Assembly: GCF_037975245.1 (NCBI RefSeq)
Contig: NC_092577.1
Span: 16,816,013-16,880,012 of the forward strand
Length of the DNA: 64,000 nt
Source of the DNA: Apostichopus japonicus
Taxonomy: Eukaryota > Echinodermata > Holothuroidea > Aspidochirotida > Stichopodidae
Direction of reading: 5' to 3'
This document shows positions 48,528 to 59,877 of the stretch, piece after piece; positions within the stretch are counted from its first letter, which is position 1; the number at the start of each line of letters is the position of its first letter. The position numbers and the translations under genes are program-made. The notes below the pieces were generated by a model, which worked only from the letters and a program-made list of their open reading frames with translations, was not told where the DNA came from and searched no databases.

Positions 48528-49932
48528 AGATATCTCGAATTCAATTTCGGATATCTCGAATTAGAATTTCAGATATCTCGAATTAGAATTTCAGATATCT
48601 CGAATTCAATTTCAGATATCTCAAATTCAATTTCAGATATCTCGAATTCAATTTCAGATATCCCGAATTCAATTTCAGATATCTCGAATTCAATTTCAGA
48701 TATCTGAAATAGAATTTCAGGTATCTCGAATTCAATTTTGGATATCTCGAATTCAATTTCAGATATCTGAATTAGAATTTCAGATATATATTTAAGTATG
48801 CTTTTTGGCACACCAACCATGATGAAGAGAGCTGACCCTCTCATTCTCCATTATGACTCACATGATATAGAACAGGTTCATGTTTTTAGGTACCTTGGGG
48901 TGCTTTTGGACAGTACCTTAACTTTCAAAGACCATTTATCTATGATTTGCAAGAAAATATCCTGCCGTCTTGGGATACTTGGGAGGGTTAAGAAGTATCT
49001 TCCACACAAATACAGGATTATGGTGTACAATAGTTTGATAAGCCCCCACTTTGATTATGCTAGTTGTACCTGGTCTAACACCTGTGCCAAGTATAAAAAA
49101 TGTCTGGTATCTCTGCAAGGAAGAGCTGGTCGGATTATTCTAGATCTTCCTAGGACTGCACCTACAGCTGATGTTCTCTCAGCTCTATCCTGGATCCCTA
49201 TAGAGCAAAGATGGAATTATCACCGTCAGGTTTTTATGCATAAAATCCACATAGCAGCTGCTCCTGACTATCTCTGTGACAAGTATGCCCATGTCTCCTC
49301 GAGTGAATCTGCCACAAGAGCCTCTACCTCTGGTGGTTTCTGCCTTTCACATTCCAACACTATTTGGGGGAGACGTCGTCAAACTTGCCATGGGGTTAAT
49401 CAATGGAATGCACTGCCTCGGCATATTCGTATGTGCAATAACACTGATACCTTTAAAAATAAACTAAAATGTGCAATTAGAAATGGCCTGGCTTTCTGGA
49501 ATCTTTGAAATCGAATTAGATTTTTATTTTTATATATATATATTTTTTTATTTTTTATTTTTTTATTTTTATTTTTTTTATATTTTTTATATTTTTATAT
49601 CTATATTCTGTATTTATTTATGTGTTCTGTTTGTTATATTTTGTATGTTTTATATGTGCAGGGATCCTGGGGAGAACACTGGTTTACCAGTGACAGGACC
49701 CCTGGTTACGAATAAAGTTAATAAAAAAATAAAAAAAAATATCTCGAAATCTATTTTAGATATCTCGAATTCAATTTCAGATATCTCGAATTCAATTTCA
49801 GATATCTGAATTAGAATTTCAGATATCTCGAAATCTATTTTAGATATCTCGAATTCAATTTCAGATATCTGAAATAAGAAATAATTTCAGATATCTAAAA
49901 TTCCCGATTAAATGTTAAAATGGCTTTCCATA
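48528..49932. repeat. Right terminal repeat and palindrome array, split by a LINE
   Basis: 48528-48790 holds about 13 AGATATCT palindromes at 21-22 base spacing with GAATTCAATT spacers. 49741-49897 holds about six more, followed by the 35-base terminal repeat (49898-49932). A LINE fragment separates the two parts. Compared with the left array, spacer and core are the same. Confidence 0.9.
48795..49741 (+). mobile_element. 5'-truncated LINE (CR1/L2-like RT C-terminus and 3'UTR)
   Basis: An open frame from 48798 to 49508 (236 codons) encodes the C-terminal region after RT: MLFGTPTMMKR, VHVFRYLGVLLDSTLTFKDH, SLISPHFDYASCTWSNTC, GVNQWNALPRHIRM and FKNKLKCAI. An AT-rich 3'UTR follows, with AATAAAGTTAATAAAAAAAT at the end. 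The frame has no stop, so the insertion looks young. It landed inside the right array. A clear target duplication is not visible in the repeated flanks. Confidence 0.8.
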
Positions 49933-49938
49933 CGCACA

Positions 49939-50829
49939 CTCATCCATTATCTTCGAAACCAAAAAGCAAGTCATATTCTGAAACGGAAGTGACGTTGAGG
50001 TCGACTAGGTTGTCGAAACACTGAAACGAGAGGAGAGCCCTAGCCGTCCAATTACAGTGACAGCAAGGGTCTCATTTTTTTACCTGGTGTACCTAGGGTA
50101 CCGTGCTGTGGGAGAAACTTGTAATTTGTAATAACAAATAATTGACAGAGGTAGTGCATCGATGTTGCCGAAAACGTGAGTATAATCATAAGCTAAGTAT
50201 AGGCTAAGACTTTTCGAAGAATACGCATATACTAGTCTAGTAAGTAAAACTTCACGTATCATCCTTAGACCTTAGCTTAGGCGTATATAGCGTTCGTCTT
50301 ACACGACTTACTGACAGGTGTATCGGCCTATGTTAGGATAGAAATTTATGGAAACCTGTCACAGTAGTCTAAGATTAGAACCTACTCGCCAAAGCGTAAA
50401 CTTCTTGTTCCACTATGATTGCTGTTCAAGTGTCCATAGTACAGATCAACAATATTAAACTAAGGTTAGGCAGATACGATGGTTGACTCATTCACGGTGG
50501 AAAGATGAAAATTCCAACAAGAAAATTTGCTTGGTTGCTTGACATTTGTTTTTGAGAGTGGGTTGGGTATCAGTGCTATTTGGCGTGACGTTTTGGTTCA
50601 CATAAGAAGTAAAAGAACAGTAGGATGTATCAGGTTTTTTCAGTTAAGGTGAGTGGTCCACACAAATAAGTTAGCATACATCAACACCCGACTGAAATTT
50701 ATGTTGGTTACTGTACATCCTAAACAAGAATATATGCTCTGAATATCAAGAACGTTAAGAACATATGGAATATAGAATGAAAACCATATCTCTAAATCAC
50801 CGATTTAAGTTCTGCCTCAGTAACTCAGC
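49939..50829. other. No gene seen
   Basis: Flanking host DNA to the right of the giant element with no supported feature. Confidence 0.5.
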
Positions 50830-51200
50830 TACCCACAGTAGACACCCATGATCTGGCTGCTAACTTCTGTAGTTTGGACCTGCTCACAGGTTTAGTAAAT
50901 ATATCAGAAATATTTTGATGGAATATAAACAAGTCGTTTGGCACCTCTGTAGACTTCCAACCTAATATCTATGCGCTTGGTCCTCTGCTGGTGAACAGGT
51001 TTTTAGCTAGAGCAAAGGCCCCTTGGTTATCACAATGCAGCAGAACAGAGTTCACCAATTTAAAATTTGTCATGCTTCTCCATAGCCATACTATAAATTT
51101 AGCTTCCTGTGTAGCAGCTGCTATCACCATATTCATAGGCGTAGGAGACCAATCTGATTTGGGGGGCTGTAACGACTTGCCCAAAAAATATAACCAAAAT
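50830..51200 (-). pseudogene. Ty1/copia RNase H remnant
   Basis: Minus strand from about 51150 reads AATQEAKFIVWLWRSM, then LLHCDNQGAFALAKNLF. After frame changes it gives HQNISDIFTKPVSRSKLQKL and a tail ending WVSTVGS and a stop. These are the copia RNase H motifs (EAE-like, CDNQGA, DIxTKP). Only this end of pol remains, with several frame breaks. Confidence 0.7.
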
Positions 51201-51506
51201 TTTTCACACGCTTCGCGTGTGTTCAACATCTTAATGTGCATATATAGGCATAAATCGGTTGTAACATCGCCTGCCAATAACGTACAATCATTTGCCGTGT
51301 TATTACCCTTCCATATTGGTTAGAATTATTTGGGAAGTCGGTACAATAATAATATAAGTTTAACCATTCAAAAACACATTGCAAATTCTATTCTTTCAGT
51401 AGGTGCCCGAAAAATTCTCAGCATATTGCCCGAAGTTTTTCAAAAATATTTGGTTGGGGGGCTGCAGCATGTGGACAAGACAGCTGTTTAGTACTTTTCC
51501 ACGATA

Positions 51507-54365
51507 GGGCAGGTCCAAGCTATTGTATCCCTACAAGCCAAATTTCAAACTTTACTGAAGCACCCTAAATGTGGTGTCATGTTAAAGCTGAATTATTGAA
51601 GTTTCAGATTTTCATAATTTTTTTTAATTGTTGTGCCTATTCGAACAATTACAGCCGGCTAATTTGCATAAATTCAAATTGCAGTTTGACGTACGGGACA
51701 TTTGGAATCCTATTTCCCTGCCAGCAATATGAACTTATTGAATATAAGTTATGTGGGACATGATACACCCTTCCTTCCAATAAATTTGACATATTATGTT
51801 TGAGGGTTCATCAATTAAATATGCTAATTAGCTAGTGTCCAAATACTGATGTCCTGTACGTCACAATTTTCAGCACTTTTTTTCAAATTTTGATATGGAG
51901 GAACAATTTTTTTTGGTGATATTCTGTAAAGTTCTAATTAAGAACATTGTTCAACAAAATCCATCCAAAAAAATTGATATAATATTCACAGCAAATCTAA
52001 TTATCAAAATTAAAAATGTGACGTACGGGACAAAATGTGACGTACGGGACATAGTGTGGGGGAAACCCTGTATTTATACAGTACATAATATTGGCAGAGA
52101 TGAACGCAGAGACGTGATTCGTAGCCACAAAAACGACTAGTTGACTGAACTTTGTAGCGTTAAAAGAAGTACAATAAGATTCCAGAAGAGATTAAATAGT
52201 CAAACACGTAACTGTAGTTTACTTCAAAAAACAATAAAAGTGTTTATTTAATCACTGCTTCTTATCGGGAGGTTTTCAGCATTGGAACATGTAGATGGAA
52301 ACAAACATGACGAAATATCAATATGATATTTCGCAATCGTACAGTAGCACGTAAACAAAATATCTCCTTATAGGTTAGAGGACTTGCTTACTGTACACTT
52401 ATACATATATATATACAAGTTAAACAGAAAAACAAAGTAGGTACATAAAAGAAAACAATAATAACAGTCCAGGCAAAAGTGGACTTTACCAACACATAAT
52501 AAACTGGCATGGGCTCCAATGGGGACCTCTACTTGAAACCTTCCAATGCTTACAAATTTATTTTGTTGAAAGATGGTAGTTGCAACTTATAATCCCTGCA
52601 TGCCTGAAGAGCACATCATGGCTTCAAATAAACCATTGACCAATGACCACCAACAGCCCAGGTGGTGTTCATTAAACTATCGGGAAGTCAATTGTGTGTG
52701 TGTGTGGGATACAGAATCATCTACAATGCTATTCAACATTGACATTGAATGAGGATGACTTCAAGAATGTTGAGTTTGCATTTCAACATTTCGTAGGCCT
52801 ATTGTGAAGTGTGACTATCATGACTGTGCAACAATGTTCTTGTGTCCTGAACTTAGATAGTAGACATTGATATTTTTAGTTACAAGTGTAGAGTTTGGCT
52901 CGCCCAATTTTTGCAGCGGACAATCACTCATGAGTTTGTTCAATAACCAGTATTAGGTCTATAGAGTTTTCTTTGTTGTACTAGTTTCATAGATGGACAT
53001 TATGTGGACGTTACTTTGGACATTTTGATATGTTTTGAATGGGAAGGATCATATTTCAACTTGAGGGTCAATAGTGGGGGAGTATGATACAGTGCTGTAC
53101 AGTATATACCAAAACAGTTTTGCACCAAAACTTTGCATCTTGAATCATTTGTGGTCTAACAAAGCTAGAATTGATGTTATGAGTATTTGGTCTGGTAACC
53201 AGTATTAGTTTTCTTTGTTGTACTAGTTTCATAGATGGACATTATGTGGACGTTACTGTGGACATTTTGGTACAGTATGTTTTGAATGGGATGGGTCATA
53301 TTTCAACTTGAGGGTCAATAGTGGGGAGTATGATACAGTGTTGTACGGTATATACCGAAACAGTTTTGCATCAAAACTTTGCATCTTGAATCATTTGTGG
53401 TCTAGCAAAGCTAGAATTGATGTTATGAGTATTTGGTCTGGTAACCAGTATTAGGTCTATAAAGTTTTCTTTGTTGTACTAGTTTCATAGATGGACATTA
53501 TGTGGACGTTACTGTGGACATTTTGGTATGTTTTGAATGGGATGGATCATATTTCAACTTGAGGGTCAATAGTGGGGAGTATGATACAGTGTTGTACAGT
53601 ATATACCAAAACAGTTTTGCATCAAAACTTTGCATCTTGGATCATTTGTGGTCTAACAAAGCTAGAATTGATGTTATGAGTATTTGATGAATGTGTAGAG
53701 TAAATTTATACTTTACGCATTCCATGTTTTATGTAGTGGAATGATCTCACAAGTACAGTCACTGCTCTTTTTGATCCCAGAAAGAAGGAAATATGGCATG
53801 AAATTACCAATGACATTGTTCTGGCATATCCAAATTAATGTTTTTATGTAGAAATCAGCTTGTTATGGTATATTCAGGAATAAAAATATGAGTTTTCATA
53901 GTCAATTTTTATTTGGACAAATTGTCCCGTACGTCACATGTCCCGTACGTCACAGGACAATTTTCATTTGTGTACAGTAATCACTGAACTGGAATGGCTT
54001 CATATTTTTTTCTAATATGTTACAGCTTAGCCCTTGGAACCTGGAAGGTTAGGCTATTCACTAGTTATAACAGCTTGATCACTGCCCTCCTAATTTCAGA
54101 GGGATTTCAGCTTTGCTCTTTAGTATAAGTAAAGAAAGCACAAAATTCTCTGGTCCCGTACGTCACACTGTACATTAATTAAGATGGGACCTAATTAAAG
54201 CAAGTGTAGGAAATCTTCATGCGTTTGTACAGTAATAAAGTAGCAGCAATAACAAATATGAAAACCTGAAAAAGTTTCTGGAAAATAGATTTCTCATAAC
54301 TTTTAGACACATTTAAGTCTCTGAAATGCCCCGTGCGTCACAGTGCAAATAGCTTGGACCTGCCC
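51507..54365. mobile_element. Non-autonomous DNA transposon with repeated GTGACGTACGGGACA
   Basis: The ends carry GGGCAGGTCCAAGCTATT as an inverted repeat (51507-51524 and 54348-54365), flanked by the direct repeat GATA (51503-51506, 54366-54369). The left third has the motif GACGTACGGGACA (51680, 52020, 52035 and a variant at 51852). The right third has it inverted, as TGTCCCGTACGTCAC (53930, 53945, 54155, with a variant at 54328). Three tandem repeats fill 52944-53686. No transposase frame was seen. Confidence 0.8.
52944..53686. repeat. Three tandem copies of about 248 bases
   Basis: Copies start at 52944, 53196 and 53442, each with TAACCAGTATTAG and ending GATGTTATGAGTATTTG. Identity is high. 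Non-coding, inside the 51507-54365 element. Confidence 0.9.
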
Positions 54366-54790
54366 GATATCAGTGGACCATTCTCAGTAAATGGGAAACT
54401 TAAACTAACTTTTTCATTTTAAATCTAGTGGCTAAACCCCTTCTGACATCCTCTAGATTATTCCCTATTGGTTGTAATGATGATATCATCACCCAGACAA
54501 GAAATTATGGTAATATTATTTTCTTCATATTTAGTATACATGTACACACTTTTCAATACAATTTTTTTTAATACAATTTTTTTACAATGTAAACTGTAAA
54601 AAACACAGACAAAATTGGTTTCAAAGAGAATGGAGTCTTGTGTAAGGTGACTTTAACACATCAAGGGATCAAAGTTTGCCATTTTCAAGACTGATGTATA
54701 TAGTACTAGATAATTAGGTTTTGGCTGTAAAATTAAAATATTTCAGAGCACTTCAACAAGCAATGTCATGTAATTTTGAATTATTTTCTT
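54366..54790. other. No gene seen
   Basis: AT-rich, nothing recognised. Confidence 0.5.
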
Positions 54791-56271
54791 CAATTTCTTT
54801 ATTCCAGTATAAATTACAAAATTTATAAATAGGACACATAATAATGATACATAAAAGACGTTAAAAAAATGTACAATCATGAAAGCATGAACAAATTAGA
54901 AATAAAATGGAGGATTAGAAGTTTGAAAGATTAAAAGGATTATAACAGATTCTAAGAACCCATTTTGAGTATAAATGGCTGCTCTGTAGATAAATGAGTA
55001 AAAGTTGGCAAGAAAGTAGGATTTCATAGATTGTACTTGTTGGTTCTATTGCACAGAGAGATCAACTCGGAGTGAAGTGGGTGATATTTGGAACTATGTA
55101 TATTCTTAGCTAGTCTTATGAAGTAATTTCTAGCAGCAGTGTTTACTTTACCAGCCACGCTTTCATAGTCGAGATTAAATATATTTGAGCAGTATTTCAA
55201 GAAACTTCTGATTCTTTTCTTGTCCTTTTCAAGTACTGTAGAAGGTGATACCAGACAGGAACTGCATACACTCACAATCACTGGCAGAATTGATGAGTTG
55301 AAAACCTTATCTCTTACATTAGAATGAAAATAAGGAGTAATGTATGCCAACATTGATACTATATAATACGCCTTAGACATCATTTTAGATATATGGTTAC
55401 AGGTAGTAAAGGTTTTGGCATCAATATCAACTCCTTAGTACATAGTATGAGATACCAGCTCAACAATGGAGCTTTGAACATAAGTTTCTGATCCCTGGTC
55501 TGAATGAGACCTTGATGTTTAATGTTAATGTTCTCAAAAATGATTTCTTTAGATTTCTTAGGGTTAAGGAAGCGGTTCTTCTGCTCACACAAATTGACAA
55601 TATTATCAATACATGAGTTATAGTCATTTTGATTTTCAAGGTTTGTCCGCATTGAAATGTTACGGGATATAGCTGTATCATCAGCGTATATACTGTATCA
55701 TCTGTGTATATTGTAAAGAGTAACGCAGATAGAGGACCTCCCTGGGGGACTCCCAATGTAATCTTTGATTCCTCTGAATAACCTATCTGTAGCTTGACTT
55801 GTCAGGACCATCCTTGTAAAAAATGAGCCAACCAATGGATAAGCCATGGCTCATCGATAAAACTACACAAACCTTGGATTAAACGATTTGGTAAAACCGT
55901 ATTAAAAGCACTTGAAAAATCTAAAAATAAAACTTTAGTGCCTGTTGTGTCACTCTGATTTAAACCAGAAACAACACAATGTACGAGCTTGAGTATAGCA
56001 TCTGTGCAGGACACGCCTTTTTTGTAGGCAAACTGATTTTTATCGTGTGATATGATGGCCCGCGTCAAGTATGGAAATAATAATTTTTGGATACAGTTAA
56101 AACCAATACTGGACATGTCAATTGGTCTAAAATCGTTTACAGATGTTGGAATGGAGATTTTAGGCACAGGTGATGTTTTAGCATGCTTCCATAGGGACGG
56201 AATTGAATTCTCATTTAAACTTACATTATATAAATTAGTGAATACGCCAGCTAATTCTTCAGAGCAATACT
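54791..56271 (-). pseudogene. CR1-type LINE, RT half (3' part)
   Basis: Minus strand from 56271: the RT start YKYCSEELAGVFTNLYN, PKISIPTSVNDFRPIDMSS, QFAYKKGVSCTDAILKLVHC, VLFLDFSSAFNTVLPNRLIQ, GVPQGGPLSALLFTIY, then a worn catalytic box region and the C-terminal region to 55024. A 3'UTR runs to about 54791. Frame breaks occur near 55800, 55690 and 55400. The 5' part of the same element is at 61910-63043, beyond a 5.6-kb insertion. Confidence 0.75.
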
Positions 56272-56839
56272 TGTACAGGTAGGGGCCCCTCAGAATGTGC
56301 CCCTCAAAATGTAGGTGAACAAGTATTATTGGCTAGAATAAAAACTGAACCTGTCATGAACTTTCTATTATACTTTTTAGATAGGATACAGTATATGTGT
56401 GATGAATTTAAAATTGCCAACAACTCAAAAATTATTTTATAGTTTTCCCAAAAATATATGGGTACAATCATCTATTTGCTTACCGTGCATCTAAAATTTG
56501 CTATTAATTGAAGTGTACCTTCTTGGCACTGCATCAAAAACGGACAACTAGGGGGTAAGTTACATTTCAAAATTACATGTTTGTAGAATGAGGATCAGTG
56601 ACATATAGCACTTTGTACGTAACTTGATATTTTGAAAACATCATTACTTGATCAGAATCAGCATTTTGAGGGGCATTAAACCAGCGTTTTGAGGGTCAAT
56701 AAAAACAAATATGAAAAATTAATAAATCCATTATAGTGTAATATCAAAACTGTATTTTTACATGAAACATATAATTTTACACTAATAACACCAAAAATAA
56801 ACACTAACCTCACATATTTGGAATTTAACTACGTTAAAT

Positions 56840-59330
56840 AAGTTGCTCTCATTTTTGGTTCCTTGCTAAAAGCAAAGGAACCTATGTATTCAGGTTGGCG
56901 TGTGTGTGTGTGTGTGTGTGTGACGCTTTAGCTTGTATGCACGATAACTCAACAAGGGATTGACTGATCATGATCAAACTTGGTGGGTGGGTGGCCCATA
57001 GTGAGTAGATGAACCCTATTGTTTTTGGTGCCCACAAAGGTCACCAAAGGTCAGTTATGGTCCAAAAACCCAAAATACTAAAACTGCAATAACTCCCAGT
57101 GCCAATGTGCGACAAGGTTGATATTTTGGGACAAGTTGTGAACTGGTTAGGGGAACATTTTGAAACTTAACGGTCATGTGATCTGAGGTCACCAAAGGTC
57201 AATTAATGTTAAAAAACTAGTATTTTTGCGATAACTTGAGAACGAATTGTCCGTTAGGGTTGGGAGTTGCTTCAGTGTAATCCAATTGTCGACCCACATC
57301 TGGGTAACCCTTGACCTCAATTTGACCTCTGGTGACCTTTTCTTTTTTTGGGATTTTTACAGTTTCGATGCTATTTTCAGATGTCAAAGGTACCTTCCGA
57401 TCATAAATATAGATAGGTTGACCCCCCCCGTGTGACCTTTGTGTGCGAACTTATATGGGGTCAAAGTTTTCGGCTGGAGTTAGGATGGCTTGTCGTGTTG
57501 ATTTTTGGAATCAGCAAATCAAACTACATTTGAAACCAAGGTCAAAAGGTCAAAGGTCACATTAGAAAAAATGTGCTTAGTTTGGGAGAAAACAGGCGAA
57601 AAAGAAAATGTTTGGTTTTGATGCTAGATTTGGATATCAAAGGTACCTTCCGATCAAAAATGTCAATGGGTTGACACCCGGGTGACCTTTGTGTGTAAAG
57701 TTATACAAGGTCAAAGTTAATTTTCAGACATTTAATGCAATAACTCCCAGTGCCAAGGTGTAACAAGGTTGATATTTTGGGACAAGTTGCAAATGGTATA
57801 GAGGAATATTTTCAAACTTAACGGTCATGTGATCCGAGGTCATCAAAGGTCAATTAATGTTAAAAAACTAGTATTTTGGGTGAGAAAATGGGCAAAGAAA
57901 AAAATGTTTGAATTTTTACAGTTTTGATGCTATATTCACGTCTCACCAATCAAATGTCAATAGGTTTACCCCAGGTGACCTTTGTGTGTGAAGTTATATG
58001 AGGTCAAAGTAAATTTTCAGACATTTAGTGCAATAATTCCCAGTTCCAAGGTGTGACACGGTTGATATTTTGGGACAAGTTGCAAATGGTATAAGGGAAT
58101 ATTTTCAAACTTAACGGTCATGTGATCCGAGGTCACCAAAGGTCAATTAATGATAAAAAACTAGTATTTTTGCGATAACTTGAGAACAAATTGTCCGTTA
58201 GGGTTGGGAGTTGCTTCAATTTAATCCAATTGTCGACCCGCATCTGGGTGACCCTTGACCTCAATTTGACCTCTGGTGACCTTTTCATGTTTTTGGGATT
58301 TTTACAGTTTCGATGCTATTTTCAGATGTCAAAGGTACCTTCTGATCATAAATGTCAATGTGTTGACCCCCGTGTGACCTTCGTGTGCGGAGTTATACGA
58401 GGTCAAAGTTAATTTTCAGACATTTAATGCAATAACTTTCAGTTCCAAGGTGTGACACGGTTGATATTTTGGGACAAGTTGCAAATGGTATAGGGGAATA
58501 TTTTCAAACTTAACGGTCATGTGATCCGAGGTCACCAAAGGTCAATTAATGATAAAAAAACTAGTATTTTTGTGATAACTTGAGAACGAACTGTCCGTTA
58601 AGCTTGGGAGTTGCTTCAATGTAATCCAGTTGTCGACCCGCATCTGGGTGACCCTTGACCTCAATTTGACCTCTGGTGACCTTTTCGTGTTTTGGGGATT
58701 TTTACAGTTTCGATGCTATTTTCAGATGTCAAAGGTACCTTCTGATCATAAATGTCAATAGGTTGACCCCCGTGTGACCTTCGTGTGCGAAGTTATACGA
58801 GGTCAAAGTTTAAAAATATTAATGAGGTCACGGGTCAAACGTGAAAAACTCCCAAGTTGCAATAACTTGGCTACTATTTATTGGAATTTCGTCAAACTTG
58901 GTATGATGATATTGGTAGATAGTCTCCACACACTGATGTGTGTTGCAATTGATATCATGCATGTTTATAAGGGGGGGGGGCCTAGCATTATTTCGTTATG
59001 AAAAGTTTGTATGCACAATAACTCAACAAGGGAATGACCAATCATTACCATACTTGGTGAGTAGATTAACCCTGTAAGTAGATAAACCCTGTTGATTTTG
59101 GTGCTCATATCATGAATATTAATGAGGTCATGGGGTCAAACGTGAAATACTCCAAATTGCAATTACTTGGCTACTATTACTAGTCGGAATTTCGTCAAAC
59201 TTGGTATGATGATAATGGTAGATAGTCTTCACACACTGATGTGTGTTGCAATTGATATCAGGGCTTAGCATTACTTTGGCAACAAAAGTTTGTGAGCATA
59301 AATTACTGTTGTTGTATTAGGGCTTTGTTA
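56840..59330. repeat. Degenerate tandem repeats rich in AGGTCA
   Basis: Units of roughly 290-650 bases repeat blocks such as CGATAACTTGAGAACGAATT, GATATTTTGGGACAAGTTGC, AACGGTCATGTGATCCGAGG and TTGACCTCAATTTGACCTCT. There is a (GT) run at 56905-56922. AGGTCA-CCAA-AGGTCA occurs at 57038-57053 and 57186-57201 and again near 58130 and 58530. Non-coding. Confidence 0.8.
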
Positions 59331-59877
59331 GAAATTTCCCTATGAATGGAACTAATGAACAGCAGCAAGGAACCATGAAATGTTTTCATTCTGGTTTTTA
59401 AATGTTCTGATAAATATTTACTATTTCCTTCTACAGTATTCCGTCAATTCTATGTCCATTACATTTACTAAGATATGTACAATTCACAACATACTGCCCA
59501 AATGACTACTATATAAATGAAGATCTAATTTGGATGTAAGTTTTGCTACCTTTAAGATTTTTAACATTATGGGTCAGTTCAACTGGGTGGGTGCTTATGG
59601 GTTGGCGCAAAATACAGTACCACACACATATAGTATAAACGAATATTAATTACACTTTAAAGAACCTACATTCACATGTAGCAGTTCCATGTACTGTAGC
59701 TGAAGAAAGAACAATCTGTTTTTAACTGTAATGATTTATATTTAACAGATAATAAACAACTTTCATTAAACAAATAAAGCATCATCAGAAAAGACAAACT
59801 TGTAAAGGGTAATAACTAAACTATAAAATTAATCAACTTTTCATTTCACATACACATGTTTATTGATAAATGTATTT

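Larger units (their letters stand above)
28142..49932. mobile_element. Giant DNA transposon with integrase and HECT genes
   Basis: Both ends carry the same 35-base terminal inverted repeat, starting TATGGAAAGCCATTTTAACA (28142-28176, and reversed at 49898-49932). The 6-base direct repeat CGCACA flanks it at 28136-28141 and 49933-49938. Just inside each end lies an array of AGATATCT palindromes. Inside are a DDE integrase gene (plus, 28637-32019) and a HECT gene (minus, 48285-34827), which converge and each start within 250 bases of an array. Length 21,791 bases, including a 3.5-kb foldback insertion and a ~0.95-kb LINE insertion, so about 17.3 kb when it landed. A 6-base duplication is also the rule for Maverick/Polinton, but no DNA polymerase B, packaging ATPase or capsid gene is present. 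Confidence 0.85.

Noticed and set aside
28142-49932. Identification of the giant element as a Maverick/Polinton
   Set aside because: The integrase and 6-base duplication fit, but no polymerase B, ATPase, protease or capsid frame was found and the ends differ.
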